From positions 22,033 to 86,032 of the forward strand of contig NZ_JABWCS010000196.1 of assembly GCF_013359945.1 (NCBI RefSeq): a DNA stretch of 64,000 nucleotides. Direction: 5' to 3'. The position numbers and the translations under genes are program-made. Below the pieces are notes generated by a model, which saw only the letters and a list, made by a program, of their open reading frames with translations, did no database searches and had not been told where the DNA came from. Origin of the DNA: Paenibacillus agri. GTDB lineage: Bacteria > Bacillota > Bacilli > Paenibacillales > Paenibacillaceae. Of this stretch, positions 27,456-35,094 are shown piece after piece. Position 1 is the first letter of the stretch. Each line of letters starts with the position of its first letter.

Positions 27456-28238
27456 ATGGATACATTGGTATTTTTGGGCACGGGCGATGCAATGGGAGTT
27501 CCACGGGTTTACTGCGATTGTGAGACTTGTTCAGAGTCGAGAAATGGCGGACTAAACGCTCGGCTTCGTTCCTCCGTACTGATTGACAACGGCAGCGACG
27601 GGCTGGTGATTGATTGCGGTCCGGATTGGCGGGGGCAGATGGAAGAACAGGGAATTCGCCATATGCGCCGCTTGCTGGTGACACATGCTCATTTTGACCA
27701 TATCGGTGGACTTCCCGAATGGGCGGACGCTTGCCGCTGGATGGGGTATAGAGGTCAGCTCTATGCGCCGGCAGAGGTTATTCCGGTGATTCAGCGTCAG
27801 TATCCATGGCTGGAGAATCAACTGGATATGATTCCTTGTGATGAAGGGATCACATTGGACGGCTGGGCGATAGAGACGTGGAGAGTGTGCCATGGCAAAA
27901 ATGGCTATTCCTATGCTTACCGACTGGAGAAGGAGGGGTATGCGTGGGTTTACTGTCCAGACTCTATCTCGCTCGGGGAGGAAGAGACCCGGCGTATGCA
28001 TAACGCCGATCTGCTGGTACTGGGGACAAGCTTCTATTATGAAGCAGCCGAGTTGTCCACTCGTTCTGTCTATGATATGACGGAGGCCGCGGAACTGCTG
28101 AAGGAAGTAAAGCCCCACAGGGCGATTTACACCCACATGTCCCATGATGTTGACTTGCGGAAGGATTATATTCTACCGGAGCATGTCACGCTGGCGCGGA
28201 CGGGGATGAGGGTTTCGCTGGCAAACGCGGCAGAGTAA
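27456..28238 (+). CDS. Metallo-beta-lactamase fold hydrolase, PhnP-like
   Basis: 260-aa hydrolase starting MDTLVFLGTGDAMGVPRVYC with the paired cysteines (CDCETC) that bind a structural metal in PhnP-type phosphodiesterases, then the active-site THAHFDHIGGLPEW, and later His residues in THMSHDVD. PhnP cleaves cyclic ribose phosphates; other relatives (LipB-linked or YycJ-like) act on nucleic acids, so the substrate is not fixed. ATG 27456 lies behind AAGGAG. No phn genes are nearby. Confidence 0.8.
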   Translation: MDTLVFLGTGDAMGVPRVYCDCETCSESRNGGLNARLRSSVLIDNGSDGLVIDCGPDWRGQMEEQGIRHMRRLLVTHAHFDHIGGLPEWADACRWMGYRGQLYAPAEVIPVIQRQYPWLENQLDMIPCDEGITLDGWAIETWRVCHGKNGYSYAYRLEKEGYAWVYCPDSISLGEEETRRMHNADLLVLGTSFYYEAAELSTRSVYDMTEAAELLKEVKPHRAIYTHMSHDVDLRKDYILPEHVTLARTGMRVSLANAAE

Positions 28239-28239
28239 G

Positions 28240-28470
28240 TATAAGAGGAGATAGGTATGGGAGTAGAGCAGGCGTGGAGGAGCAGGTATAGAAATAGAGC
28301 AAGTATGAGAGTGAGCAAGTATGGGCGTAGAGCAGGTATAGAAAGCATGACAGGTATGGGAGTAGAGCAGGTATAGTATGTGCAGCGAATATAGCAGGAA
28401 ATACAATAAGTGCAAGAAGTGCAAGTGGAGAGCGAGTATGTCAGTAGAGAAGTATAGTAAGCATGATAAG
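28240..28470. repeat. Family D: purine-rich degenerate repeats
   Basis: Imperfect copies of GTATGGGAGTAGAGCAGG and GAGCAGGTATAGAAA scattered over about 230 bases directly after the hydrolase stop codon (best copies at 28254-28272, 28318-28341 and 28353-28376). All purines lie on the plus strand. No open frame or RNA structure recognised. Likely slippage-generated intergenic DNA. Confidence 0.65.
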
Positions 28471-28582
28471 TAGGGGTAGTTGAGCAATCAGAGTGTGGAA
28501 AATCAAGTGATCAGAAACACATATAGCATCATTTATCATTTAGCAGTACCAGCAGTCCAGCGCTACCAGCGTATCTACTATA

Positions 28583-28665
28583 TAAGCCGAACAAAAGAAA
28601 TGAACAAAAGCGAAAATGAGCGAACGGGGAAGTTTAGAACTGTAGGCCCAAAGCGTTCGCCTGAA
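28583..28665. repeat. Family C dispersed repeat, partial copy 1
   Basis: Shares the 5' half of the element at 40002-40170: CTGAACAAAA-like start, an ATGAACA/AACATAAG-type purine stretch, GGAACTGTAGG and GCGTTCGCCTGA landmarks in the same order and near-equal spacing. Similarity seen by eye, not aligned. Confidence 0.55.
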
Positions 28666-28712
28666 GTGAGCGTCAAATATCCCCCACTTAGCAGTCAGAT
28701 GGGAGCGACTGT

Positions 28713-28850
28713 ATGATGAATACAGATTAGCTGAGACGGCAGCTGCTCAAAGAGATATACGTGAGATACCGGAAAGGAAAACGAGCAGAAATTTCTTGGC
28801 GGTTTGCCAATGATCATTTGACTGAAGCAACCGAAGTCGTTATGAAATAA
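28713..28850 (+). pseudogene. Amber-interrupted 45-codon mini-gene
   Basis: GGGAG at 28701 is followed 7 bases later by ATG ATG, then after three further codons an in-frame TAG (28728-28730), after which the frame stays open for 39 codons with protein-like composition (LRRQLLKEIYVRYRKGKRAE, then ISWRF, HLTEATEVVMK) to a TAA at 28848 that is hugged by a good terminator. This looks like a small real gene with one nonsense mutation. Family not recognised. Alternative: chance open frame. Confidence 0.4.
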
Positions 28851-28883
28851 AAGAAGCCAGCAATCCAGGTCGCTGGCTTCTTT
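28851..28883. terminator. Strong orphan terminator
   Basis: AAGAAGCCAGC pairs with GCTGGCTTCTT, with A-run before and T-run after; starts one base after the mini-gene stop. Between it and the MFS remnant (28884-29186) nothing convincing is seen, apart from a short stem around 29140-29175. Confidence 0.8.
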
Positions 28884-29186
28884 ACTCGGATTAGTCCGTG
28901 GAAATCAGTCAAGCCATGTTCCAGATATTATCTGATCCGCGATTTTGTCTTGAATTGTACTGTACTGTTATTTACTGTATAGAACATCAGCCAATCACCA
29001 GGGATGAAAAAACGCATCTCCGAGGCTGAACCAGACAGAGATCTCGCTGCGTCTATTGAGGGATATATTAGACGCTGTGGTTGTTGTAATGAGCTCAAAT
29101 AACAACCAGGCATGGCAAAAATAATTATAGTTCCGCACAAAAAGCCCACGATTTCTCGTGGGCGGTAAGCAAAGCTTACCCTAAAA

Positions 29187-30276
29187 TTAAGGCCTAATAC
29201 TCTTCTTTTGTTGTTGAGCACACCAGAGAGTAAATAAAATTCCCACGACGGTTACGATCGAAACAACCCAAGGAACGGCTGTTAGGCCTCCACCAAATTG
29301 AAAATCTATAACCAAGCCTCCGATATACGCACCAAGCGCATTAACCAGGTTAAAAGCCGCAACATTTAAAGTCGACGCTAGTGTTGGAGCTTCTTTGGCC
29401 GTATTCAGCATATGGAGCTGCAATCCCGGTATAGTTCCAAGAGCGGCCATTCCCAATACAAAAACATTAATCAAAGCGGGTACTTTATACTGATCCGTAA
29501 TTGAAAATACTGCTAAAACTATGGCCAACACAACGAGTATCCCAAGAAGAGATGGCATTAATTTACGGTCAGCCAGTTTGCCCCCAATAATATTTCCAAG
29601 CGTGCTGCCGGCTCCGAACAAAACAAGGATGTAAGAAACGGAATTTAACGGGAACTTAGTAATATCAGTTAAAATCGGCGAAATATAAGTGAACGCTGTA
29701 AAGACTCCTCCAAAACCAAACGTCGTCATTAAAAGAGCAACATAAACTGCTGGTCGACGCAGTACACCAAGTTCCTGCTTTAGACTTGATGAAGATGCCT
29801 CTACTTTTGGAACGAGTATGGCAATCCCAATATCAAAGCAATCAATTCTATTATAGTGATCGTCCAAAAAGAGGATCTCCATCCATAGGCTTGACCAATA
29901 AATGTACCGATAGGGACGCCAAGAATATTTGCAAGTGTCAGACCCGTAAACATGATGGCAATAGCTCCAGCCCGTGTTTCCTTAGGAACAAGTCCAGCTG
30001 CAATAACAGATCCAACACCAAAGAAGGACCCGTGAGTTAATGCAGCCACGATACGAGCTACCATTAATACTCCATAGTTTGGTGCAAGAGCAGCCAATGC
30101 ATTACCTGCTATGAACAGAATCATAAGAAAGAGAAGTAACTGCTTTCGCTTCATTCGATGAGTTGCGACTGTGATGATGGGAGCTCCTATAGCCACACCC
30201 AGTGCATATCCGGTAATGAGTAGCCCCGCTAAGGGGATGGACACCTGCAAGCTATCGGCCACTTCAGGAAGTAACT
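29187..30276 (-). pseudogene. Frameshifted, N-terminally truncated MFS transporter
   Basis: Major-facilitator efflux protein of the AraJ/YdhP type in two frames. The upstream part (30276 to about 29830) carries LLPEVADSLQVSIPLAGLLI, a typical MFS loop and helix phrase, but lacks the first membrane helix and start codon. The downstream part (about 29826 to 29187) continues the same protein from AILVPKVEAS. The shift lies at a CCC run (29826-29828), where one missing G on the coding strand would explain it. The 5' end is joined to a protease fragment on the other strand. A sequencing error could mimic the shift but not the missing start. Confidence 0.8.
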
Positions 30277-30485
30277 ACACAAATTCAGTTATTCGCTGGA
30301 ATCAACCGGTGGCTAAAAACTTAGATGCTAACCGTGCGAAAGAGACAGGGACTCATGAAGCAGGGCATTCGTTAGGTCTTGAGCACTCTAATACAACCAA
30401 TGCCATTATGCGTGCGACTGGCTGGATTTATGGTACCTATCCTATTCAAGATGATTGGGATGGCATCAAAGCGATTTATCAATAA
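30262..30485 (+). pseudogene. C-terminal fragment of a matrixin-like metalloprotease
   Basis: About 70 codons remain of a secreted metzincin: THEAGHSLGLEHS contains the zinc motif HExxHxxGxxH and is followed by a Met-turn-like N-A-I-M and the usual C-terminal phrase DDWDGIKAIYQ. The upstream frame runs into the antisense of the MFS gene, so the signal peptide and propeptide are gone. The junction is near 30265-30276. Twenty-one bases later comes a secreted protein gene that was probably its operon partner. Confidence 0.8.
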
Positions 30486-30506
30486 ACTTTACGGAGGGGA
30501 AACATT

Positions 30507-31142
30507 GTGATGAAGGTGAAACCTAAGTTTTTAATTACTGGCCTCTCGGTTGCATTGGTTGCAACAGCACTTGCATTGACCCCCACATTCGCCAAACAAG
30601 GAGTACAAGATACGGCAGGGACGAAAACAATTCCTTACGCAATTACAAAAGGTAGCGCCATTAGCTACGGAACGTTTTCTGAAATGGATGCACAAACAGA
30701 TATTGTTGTTAAGGGAACGAAGGTCGGGGTTGAGGAAGTAGTTCTGAAAAAAGAAGATGTGGACGGATTGGTTATTGACAATCGCACATTATCCAAATTT
30801 GTACTGAGCGATGTATTTAAAAATAATACCGACCACACGTTGTCTAGCGGGGAGACCATCATCGTCCAAGAAAATGCAGCGACCGACTCATCAAGAGTTT
30901 ACAGCACATTAGGATATCAGTTGATGAATGAAAATGAAGAATACTTGCTGTTTTTGAGAGAGAGCCTCACTGATCCTGGTGTATACATTATCCGTGGCGT
31001 TGTTTACGGTAAAGTACCTACTGCGGGTGAAGGTATTCAATCTAAGAGCACTGCTGATGATATACAGTTTAAAGGAGACGATGATACCCGGGAACAATTA
31101 GAAGCTATTTTTGAGGACGCCCGGGAAGCATATTTAAACTGA
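30507..31142 (+). CDS. Secreted protein of unknown function (211 aa)
   Basis: Signal peptide (MMKVKPK then a hydrophobic stretch to about residue 28, cleavage likely after TFA) followed by an acidic beta-rich domain of about 180 residues with no recognised motif. GTG 30507 or ATG 30510 are both possible behind GGAGGGG. It directly follows the remnant of a metzincin protease, so it may have been an accessory or inhibitor of that enzyme; this is only positional inference. Intact and ended by a good terminator. Confidence 0.7.
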   Translation: MMKVKPKFLITGLSVALVATALALTPTFAKQGVQDTAGTKTIPYAITKGSAISYGTFSEMDAQTDIVVKGTKVGVEEVVLKKEDVDGLVIDNRTLSKFVLSDVFKNNTDHTLSSGETIIVQENAATDSSRVYSTLGYQLMNENEEYLLFLRESLTDPGVYIIRGVVYGKVPTAGEGIQSKSTADDIQFKGDDDTREQLEAIFEDAREAYLN

Positions 31143-31157
31143 GTTAAAAATTGAATG

Positions 31158-31190
31158 AAGAAGCCGCCCTCCAGAAAGGCGGTTTCTTTT
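31158..31190 (+). terminator. Terminator after the secreted protein gene
   Basis: AAGAAGCCGCC pairs with GGCGGTTTCTT (one G-T pair), followed by a T-run. Confidence 0.85.
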
Positions 31191-31233
31191 ATACCCGACA
31201 CGTTATGGGGCTATCCTAAAAGCTGTTACAGGC

Positions 31234-31978
31234 TTATGGGGTTGCCCCTATTTTAATTGTCCCTAAAGGTATAAGGTTGACCAAACAAACTGCTTCCTTG
31301 CTGACATACGTTTGGATCTGCCTTTTCGCTACAATAAGAGCGTAAACTAACTTGAAACTTCCCGTGCCGCAGCCCGCGGGCAGAAGATATCGCAGTTTGG
31401 TCCTCTCCTGGGTGCTTCGTGGCGGTAGAGTGACCATTTCGTTTATGTATTCATGCCTATTCAATTGCAAAATCCTGCAGAAGCCAGCATGGTCCCAGTG
31501 CAGGATTTTGAACTTATCCCGTCTGCGGTTGCAAAACACAAACAACGCGGAGGAAAACGGATTGAGTTCGAACTGTTCCTGTACGATTGCAACCAATCCG
31601 TCTATGGATTTACGGATATCTGTTGCACCGCAAGCAAGATACACGGGTGAAGCAGAGGGGAAACTCAGCATAACGTATCAGGGCGGGGACCACATCGCGA
31701 AGCAGTCCCGGTTCGAAACCAAGCCGAAAGTTGATCTGGACAACACCGACTTGGACCTGAAGGCATTCCATTGTGCTTGTACCAGAAAGACTAGCGACAG
31801 CAACGGGGCGGAAGGTGGTGGCTGAAACGGTCTGCTCTTGCTTTTGGGCTTTGTATAGCCAATATTTTAATTGATGCAAGGTCAGGTTATGCTCTGTGCA
31901 CCAAGCTTTCATCGTTTGATCGCTAGATTGATAGGCTCTAATACACCCCGTCTATAGCTCCTGCAAATACTTATCCAT
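31234..31978 (-). mobile_element. IS66-family remnant (tnpA with nonsense codon, truncated tnpB)
   Basis: Two accessory genes of an IS66 element. tnpA starts at ATG 31978 (MDKYLQEL), is cut by a TAG at 31952-31954, then continues as RAYQSSDQTMKAWCTEHNLT, typical TnpA. tnpB starts at 31671 (MLSFPSASPVYLACGATDIR; FCNRRRDKFKILHWDHAGF) and loses family resemblance after about codon 64 (near 31480). The transposase gene tnpC is absent. The downstream part to 31234 stays open but is not recognisable. The element is dead. Confidence 0.8.
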
Positions 31979-32060
31979 TTGAAGTCCATCCTTTTATATG
32001 TGTGATGGATTCATTATGGTCCATTGGCTTAGCTATGAACACGTGTATTCGGTTTGACGC

Positions 32061-32145
32061 TTACGCCTGAAAGCTTTCCATAGGCAAGCTAGAACCGGAA
32101 CATAGAGTGTCGACAGACTTCAATCACTAGAAGCGGTAAATTCCC
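32061..32145. repeat. Family C dispersed repeat, partial copy 2
   Basis: Matches the 3' half of the copy at 40002-40170: CGCCTGAAAGCTTTCC, a CAAGCT/AAGCTC block with CGGAA, then AGACTTCA...AGCGGTA...ATTCCC in the same order. Lies just past the IS66 remnant. Confidence 0.55.
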
Positions 32146-32193
32146 CTTTCACCAGTCGTCTTAATAGTGGTAAAGAGGGGCCACCTCTCCAAC

Positions 32194-32378
32194 TAAGAGC
32201 ATTTTTGCACCTTATTTTTCTTTAATATAGGCTAATGAGGGAATTAGAGGCATTTTTGTATCTTATTTTTCGAAAAAGCAAGCTGAACGGGTGATTCTGG
32301 AAGATTTAAGGTACAATATTGCACTTAATCTCCAATAACCCTTTGCTGCAAAGGATTTAAGGTACAAAAATGCCGTTA
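32194..32378. repeat. Family B element 1: four 21-bp units, spacers 30/41/30
   Basis: Units at 32194-32214, 32245-32265, 32307-32327 and 32358-32378, bounded by TAAG- and CTTA-like ends. Units 1 and 2 are reversed (GCATTTTTG...), units 3 and 4 forward (TAAGGTACA...). Spacers are 30, 41 and 30 bp and share no obvious sequence. The same arrangement and the same total length (185 bp) recur at 60295-60479. The gap 31979-32638 holds only this, a family C copy, a terminator and a heptamer repeat. Confidence 0.85.
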
Positions 32379-32490
32379 ATTACACTTCGACCCTTCTTAT
32401 ATAAGTTCTCTTTATTCTTATACAAGCTCTCTTTTTCTTGGCTATGTTTGTTTTTAAATGCGTTCTATACAGCTAATTCATAGAATTAAA

Positions 32491-32536
32491 AAGGAGCACA
32501 GTCATGGGGTTGAACCCCCAGCTACTGTGCTCCTTT
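32491..32536. terminator. Orphan bidirectional terminator
   Basis: AAGGAGCACAGT pairs with ACTGTGCTCCTT with an inner GGGGTTGAACCCC hairpin; T-rich on the plus side. No plus-strand gene lies directly upstream. Confidence 0.75.
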
Positions 32537-32542
32537 ATTGTC

Positions 32543-32626
32543 TAACCGCTAACCGCTAACCGCTAACCGCTAACCGCTAACCGCTAACCGCTAACCGCTA
32601 GAAGCTAACCGCGGTTAGCTTCTAGC
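32543..32626. repeat. (TAACCGC)8 heptamer array capped by a 30-bp perfect palindrome
   Basis: Eight perfect tandem copies of TAACCGC occupy 32543-32598. The array runs into a perfect 30-bp palindrome (32597-32626) with half-site GCTAGAAGCTAACCG, which itself contains the heptamer sequence in both orientations. It sits 13 bases past the end of the minus-strand SDR gene. Confidence 0.9.
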
Positions 32627-32638
32627 CTAACTTGTCTG

Positions 32639-33409
32639 CTAATGCATGGTCATGCCGCCGGTTACGTTGATGGCTTGCCCAGTCATGTACGAAGAGAACG
32701 GACTGGCGAGGAACAGGACCACGTTCGCTACATCCTCCGGCTCCGCGGTCCGGCCCAGCGGAACCTGCGAGCGGTCTTCCGCCAGAATATCTTCTGGCGT
32801 CATCCCCCGGAGCTGTGCGCCCTCGATTCGTTCACGGCGCTTCATATCCGTCTCCACAATTCCTGGGCAGACGGCGTTCACCAGAATTTGCTCACTGGCG
32901 AGTTCGATCGCCATCACCTTGGTGAATCCCAGCACCGCGTGCTTGGAGGCCACGTAGTTCCCCATGCAGCGATAACCGTTTTTCCCCGCCTGTGAAGCGA
33001 TATTGATAATTCGACCGCCGCCGCCCTGGTGCAGCATCTGTCTGGCTCCCGCCTGGGAGACCAGATACACGCCTTTGGCATTGATATCCATAACCTTATC
33101 CCAGTCGGCTTCCTTGATGTCCACGGCATAGTCCATGGTAGACGTGCCGCTGTTGTTCACCAGAAAGTCGATCCGGCCGAAGGCCTGAACGGCTCCTTCA
33201 ATGAGCCTGGTGGCATCCTCAGCCACTGTGACATCAATACGGAGATGAACCAGCCGCTCATGGATCTGCTCGTAATCTGCCTTGCAGGCGATGTCTCCAA
33301 TGACGACATTGGCCCCGGCCTCCAGGAACAGATCCACAATGCCCTTGCCGATCCCGGTTAGGCCGCCGGTAACGATCAGTGTTTTGCCGGTAAAATCAAT
33401 GCTCAGCAT
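32639..33409 (-). CDS. Short-chain dehydrogenase/reductase
   Basis: 256-aa classical SDR: NAD(P) motif TGGLTGIGKG, NNSGTS in place of NNAG, catalytic Ser region IINIASQAGK and Y-x-x-x-K as YVASKHAVLGF, and the C-terminal VNVTGG-like ending (AINVTGGMTMH). Acidic residue after beta-2 (GDIACKAD) suggests NAD preference. Twenty-one bases downstream of luxS on the same strand, so likely co-transcribed with it. Substrate unknown. Confidence 0.88.
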   Translation of the reverse strand: MLSIDFTGKTLIVTGGLTGIGKGIVDLFLEAGANVVIGDIACKADYEQIHERLVHLRIDVTVAEDATRLIEGAVQAFGRIDFLVNNSGTSTMDYAVDIKEADWDKVMDINAKGVYLVSQAGARQMLHQGGGGRIINIASQAGKNGYRCMGNYVASKHAVLGFTKVMAIELASEQILVNAVCPGIVETDMKRRERIEGAQLRGMTPEDILAEDRSQVPLGRTAEPEDVANVVLFLASPFSSYMTGQAINVTGGMTMH

Positions 33410-33430
33410 GCTGCACAGTTCCCTTCTGTC

Positions 33431-33886
33431 TTAGGCTCTGAATGGATCGTCGCTGATGCCGGCATCCAGTACGATACGGGCGTATTCTTTAGCGCTGAAC
33501 AAGGAGTGATCCTTGTAATTTCCGCATTCCAGAGCGGAGACAGCAGGAACATGCTCGGTTTCGAGAACCTTGTTCAAGACTTTGGTAAGTGCTGCTGCCA
33601 CATCGGCAGGGTTGTGCTCGTTCCAGATAATAAGATAGAAGCCGGTTCTGCAACCCATTGGGGAAATATCGATAATGCCTTCCAGCTCATCGCGGAGGTA
33701 AGTTGCGAGCAAGTGCTCCAGTGTGTGTACTGCTGCCGTTGGCAGGGCATCCTCGTTCGGCTGAAGGAAGCGCAAATCATACTTTTGAATGGTGCTGCCC
33801 TTCTCATTAGTTTCAGTACCTGCAATTCTTACATAAGGTGCTTTCACCTTGGTGTGATCTAGTTGGAAACTTTCTACTTCTGCCAT
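33431..33886 (-). CDS. luxS: S-ribosylhomocysteine lyase
   Basis: Cleaves S-ribosylhomocysteine to homocysteine and DPD, the precursor of AI-2. 151 aa. Metal ligands His54 and His58 in HTLEHLL and Cys121 in [11 protein letters not shown], and the catalytic cysteine in SPMGCRTGF (Cys79), are present. ATG behind AAGGAAGAG. Divergent from the methionine-uptake/mtnN operon, whose MtnN makes the LuxS substrate. A leader hairpin may affect its translation. Confidence 0.97.
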   Translation of the reverse strand: MAEVESFQLDHTKVKAPYVRIAGTETNEKGSTIQKYDLRFLQPNEDALPTAAVHTLEHLLATYLRDELEGIIDISPMGCRTGFYLIIWNEHNPADVAAALTKVLNKVLETEHVPAVSALECGNYKDHSLFSAKEYARIVLDAGISDDPFRA

Positions 33887-33899
33887 AGTTATATCTCTT

Positions 33900-33941
33900 C
33901 CTTTCGGGACTTTTCATTCCAAACTATCACAACCCGAAAGG
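33900..33941 (-). promoter_or_regulatory. Leader hairpin overlapping the luxS ribosome binding site
   Basis: On the minus strand CCTTTCGGG pairs perfectly with CCCGAAAGG over a 24-base loop; the 3' arm runs into the AAGGAAGAG site of luxS. Pairing would partly hide the site. Confidence 0.45.
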
Positions 33942-34011
33942 GATGTAAATAGTTAGGTATTCAAAAGACGATTATTCATAGTACATTATACGGATTATGT
34001 TTGTAAATGTG

Positions 34012-34040
34012 TTGACACGAATATTAATGCATTGTAACAT
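34012..34040 (+). promoter_or_regulatory. SigA-type promoter of the metQ operon
   Basis: Perfect TTGACA at 34012-34017, 17-base spacer, TAACAT at 34035-34040. No S-box or T-box structure was seen between it and metQ. Confidence 0.65.
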
Positions 34041-34134
34041 ATGAAACAACTTAAATCTGATGCAATTACTTGGTATTATTCGAGCTAGTCTTGCGTTGGG
34101 AAAGAGCATCATGTCAAAGGGGAGAAACATCATA

Positions 34135-34983
34135 ATGAAGAAAAAATGGATTCATTCTGCACTAATCATCGTCGCTGCCGCACTTTTTATTGCAGGATGC
34201 GGTAACAACAAGGAAGCTGCCGGTTCAGGGGATGCTTCTAGCCAGGACAAGAAAACGCTGCGAATTAGCTTCAATCCAGGGCCTTACAGTGATCAGTTCA
34301 AAAATGGAGTAGCACCCTATCTGGAGAAGAAAGGGTATCAAATAACATATAAAGAATTTACCGATGGTATTCAGCCGAACGTGGCTGTGGCTAATGGTGA
34401 GATTGACGCGAATGTATTCCAGCATTCTCTGTATCTGCAATCTATCAATGTGAGAGAAAAGATTGATCTGATAGGCGCTGTACAGGTGCCAACGCCACCT
34501 ATGGGACTCTATTCCAAGAAGCATAAAAGTCTGGACGAGGTGAGCGATGGCAATCAGGTCAATTTGCCGAATGAGCCGGTTAATATGCTTCGTGCACTCA
34601 ATGTCCTGAAGGATATTGGCTGGATCACACTAAAGGATAATATCGATCCGCTGCAAACTTCACTTTCGGACATCACGTCTAACCCGCACAACCTGAAGTT
34701 CATAGCTACCGAGCCGGCACAAGGGCCGCGGGCGCTGGAGGACGTCGATTATGCTGCCATTCAGGGGAATTTCGCTGTATCCAACAATATTAAGCTGACA
34801 ACGGCGCTGCAACTGGAGAACATGACGGATCCATTCACCAACATTGTAGCCATTGACAGCAAGAACAAGGACGCACAGTTCGTTAAGGATATTGTTGAAG
34901 GATACCATTCGGACGAGTTCCAGAAATACATCAAGTCGAACCCGGTCTATGAGGGTTACAAGCTGCCTAGTTACTTTAAATAA
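34135..34983 (+). CDS. metQ: Methionine-binding lipoprotein MetQ
   Basis: NlpA/MetQ-family receptor for methionine (or its analogues). Lipoprotein leader ends in lipobox FIAGC; mature domain shows family phrases YKEFTDGIQPNVAVANGEID, NVFQHSLYLQS and IDLIGAVQVPTPPMGLYS, and the typical IKSNPVYEGYK end. Start ATG 34135 behind GGGGAG. Heads an operon with an aminotransferase, metN, metI, a dehydrogenase and mtnN, with a hairpin after metQ that could lower downstream expression relative to this receptor. Confidence 0.93.
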   Translation: MKKKWIHSALIIVAAALFIAGCGNNKEAAGSGDASSQDKKTLRISFNPGPYSDQFKNGVAPYLEKKGYQITYKEFTDGIQPNVAVANGEIDANVFQHSLYLQSINVREKIDLIGAVQVPTPPMGLYSKKHKSLDEVSDGNQVNLPNEPVNMLRALNVLKDIGWITLKDNIDPLQTSLSDITSNPHNLKFIATEPAQGPRALEDVDYAAIQGNFAVSNNIKLTTALQLENMTDPFTNIVAIDSKNKDAQFVKDIVEGYHSDEFQKYIKSNPVYEGYKLPSYFK

Positions 34984-34993
34984 TAACTGATCC

Positions 34994-35033
34994 GGTCTGC
35001 CATTCCTTTACGGAGAAGTGGCAGACCCTCCTG
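34994..35033 (+). terminator. Attenuating hairpin after metQ
   Basis: GGTCTGCCA pairs with TGGCAGACC, followed by a weak T-rich stretch. A partial terminator here would give more receptor than transporter. Confidence 0.6.
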
Positions 35034-35094
35034 TTTGTTGGGCAGACAGAATGACGATTACCTAAACCGAACTTTGCTAAAGAGGTGTAAAACA

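Noticed and set aside
28480..28716. 78-codon frame in the accessory gap
   Set aside because: Overlaps a family C repeat copy, no recognisable domain and no ribosome binding site.
30171..30264. Upstream part of the open frame leading into the metzincin fragment
   Set aside because: It is antisense to the MFS remnant; only the part after about 30265 is protease-like.
32194..32378. CRISPR array near the IS66 remnant
   Set aside because: Units diverge from each other and switch orientation at the centre, which CRISPR repeats do not do.
34041..34134. S-box (SAM) riboswitch before metQ
   Set aside because: Leader is short and lacks the AAGAGA/GAGGGA-type conserved core and terminator stem.
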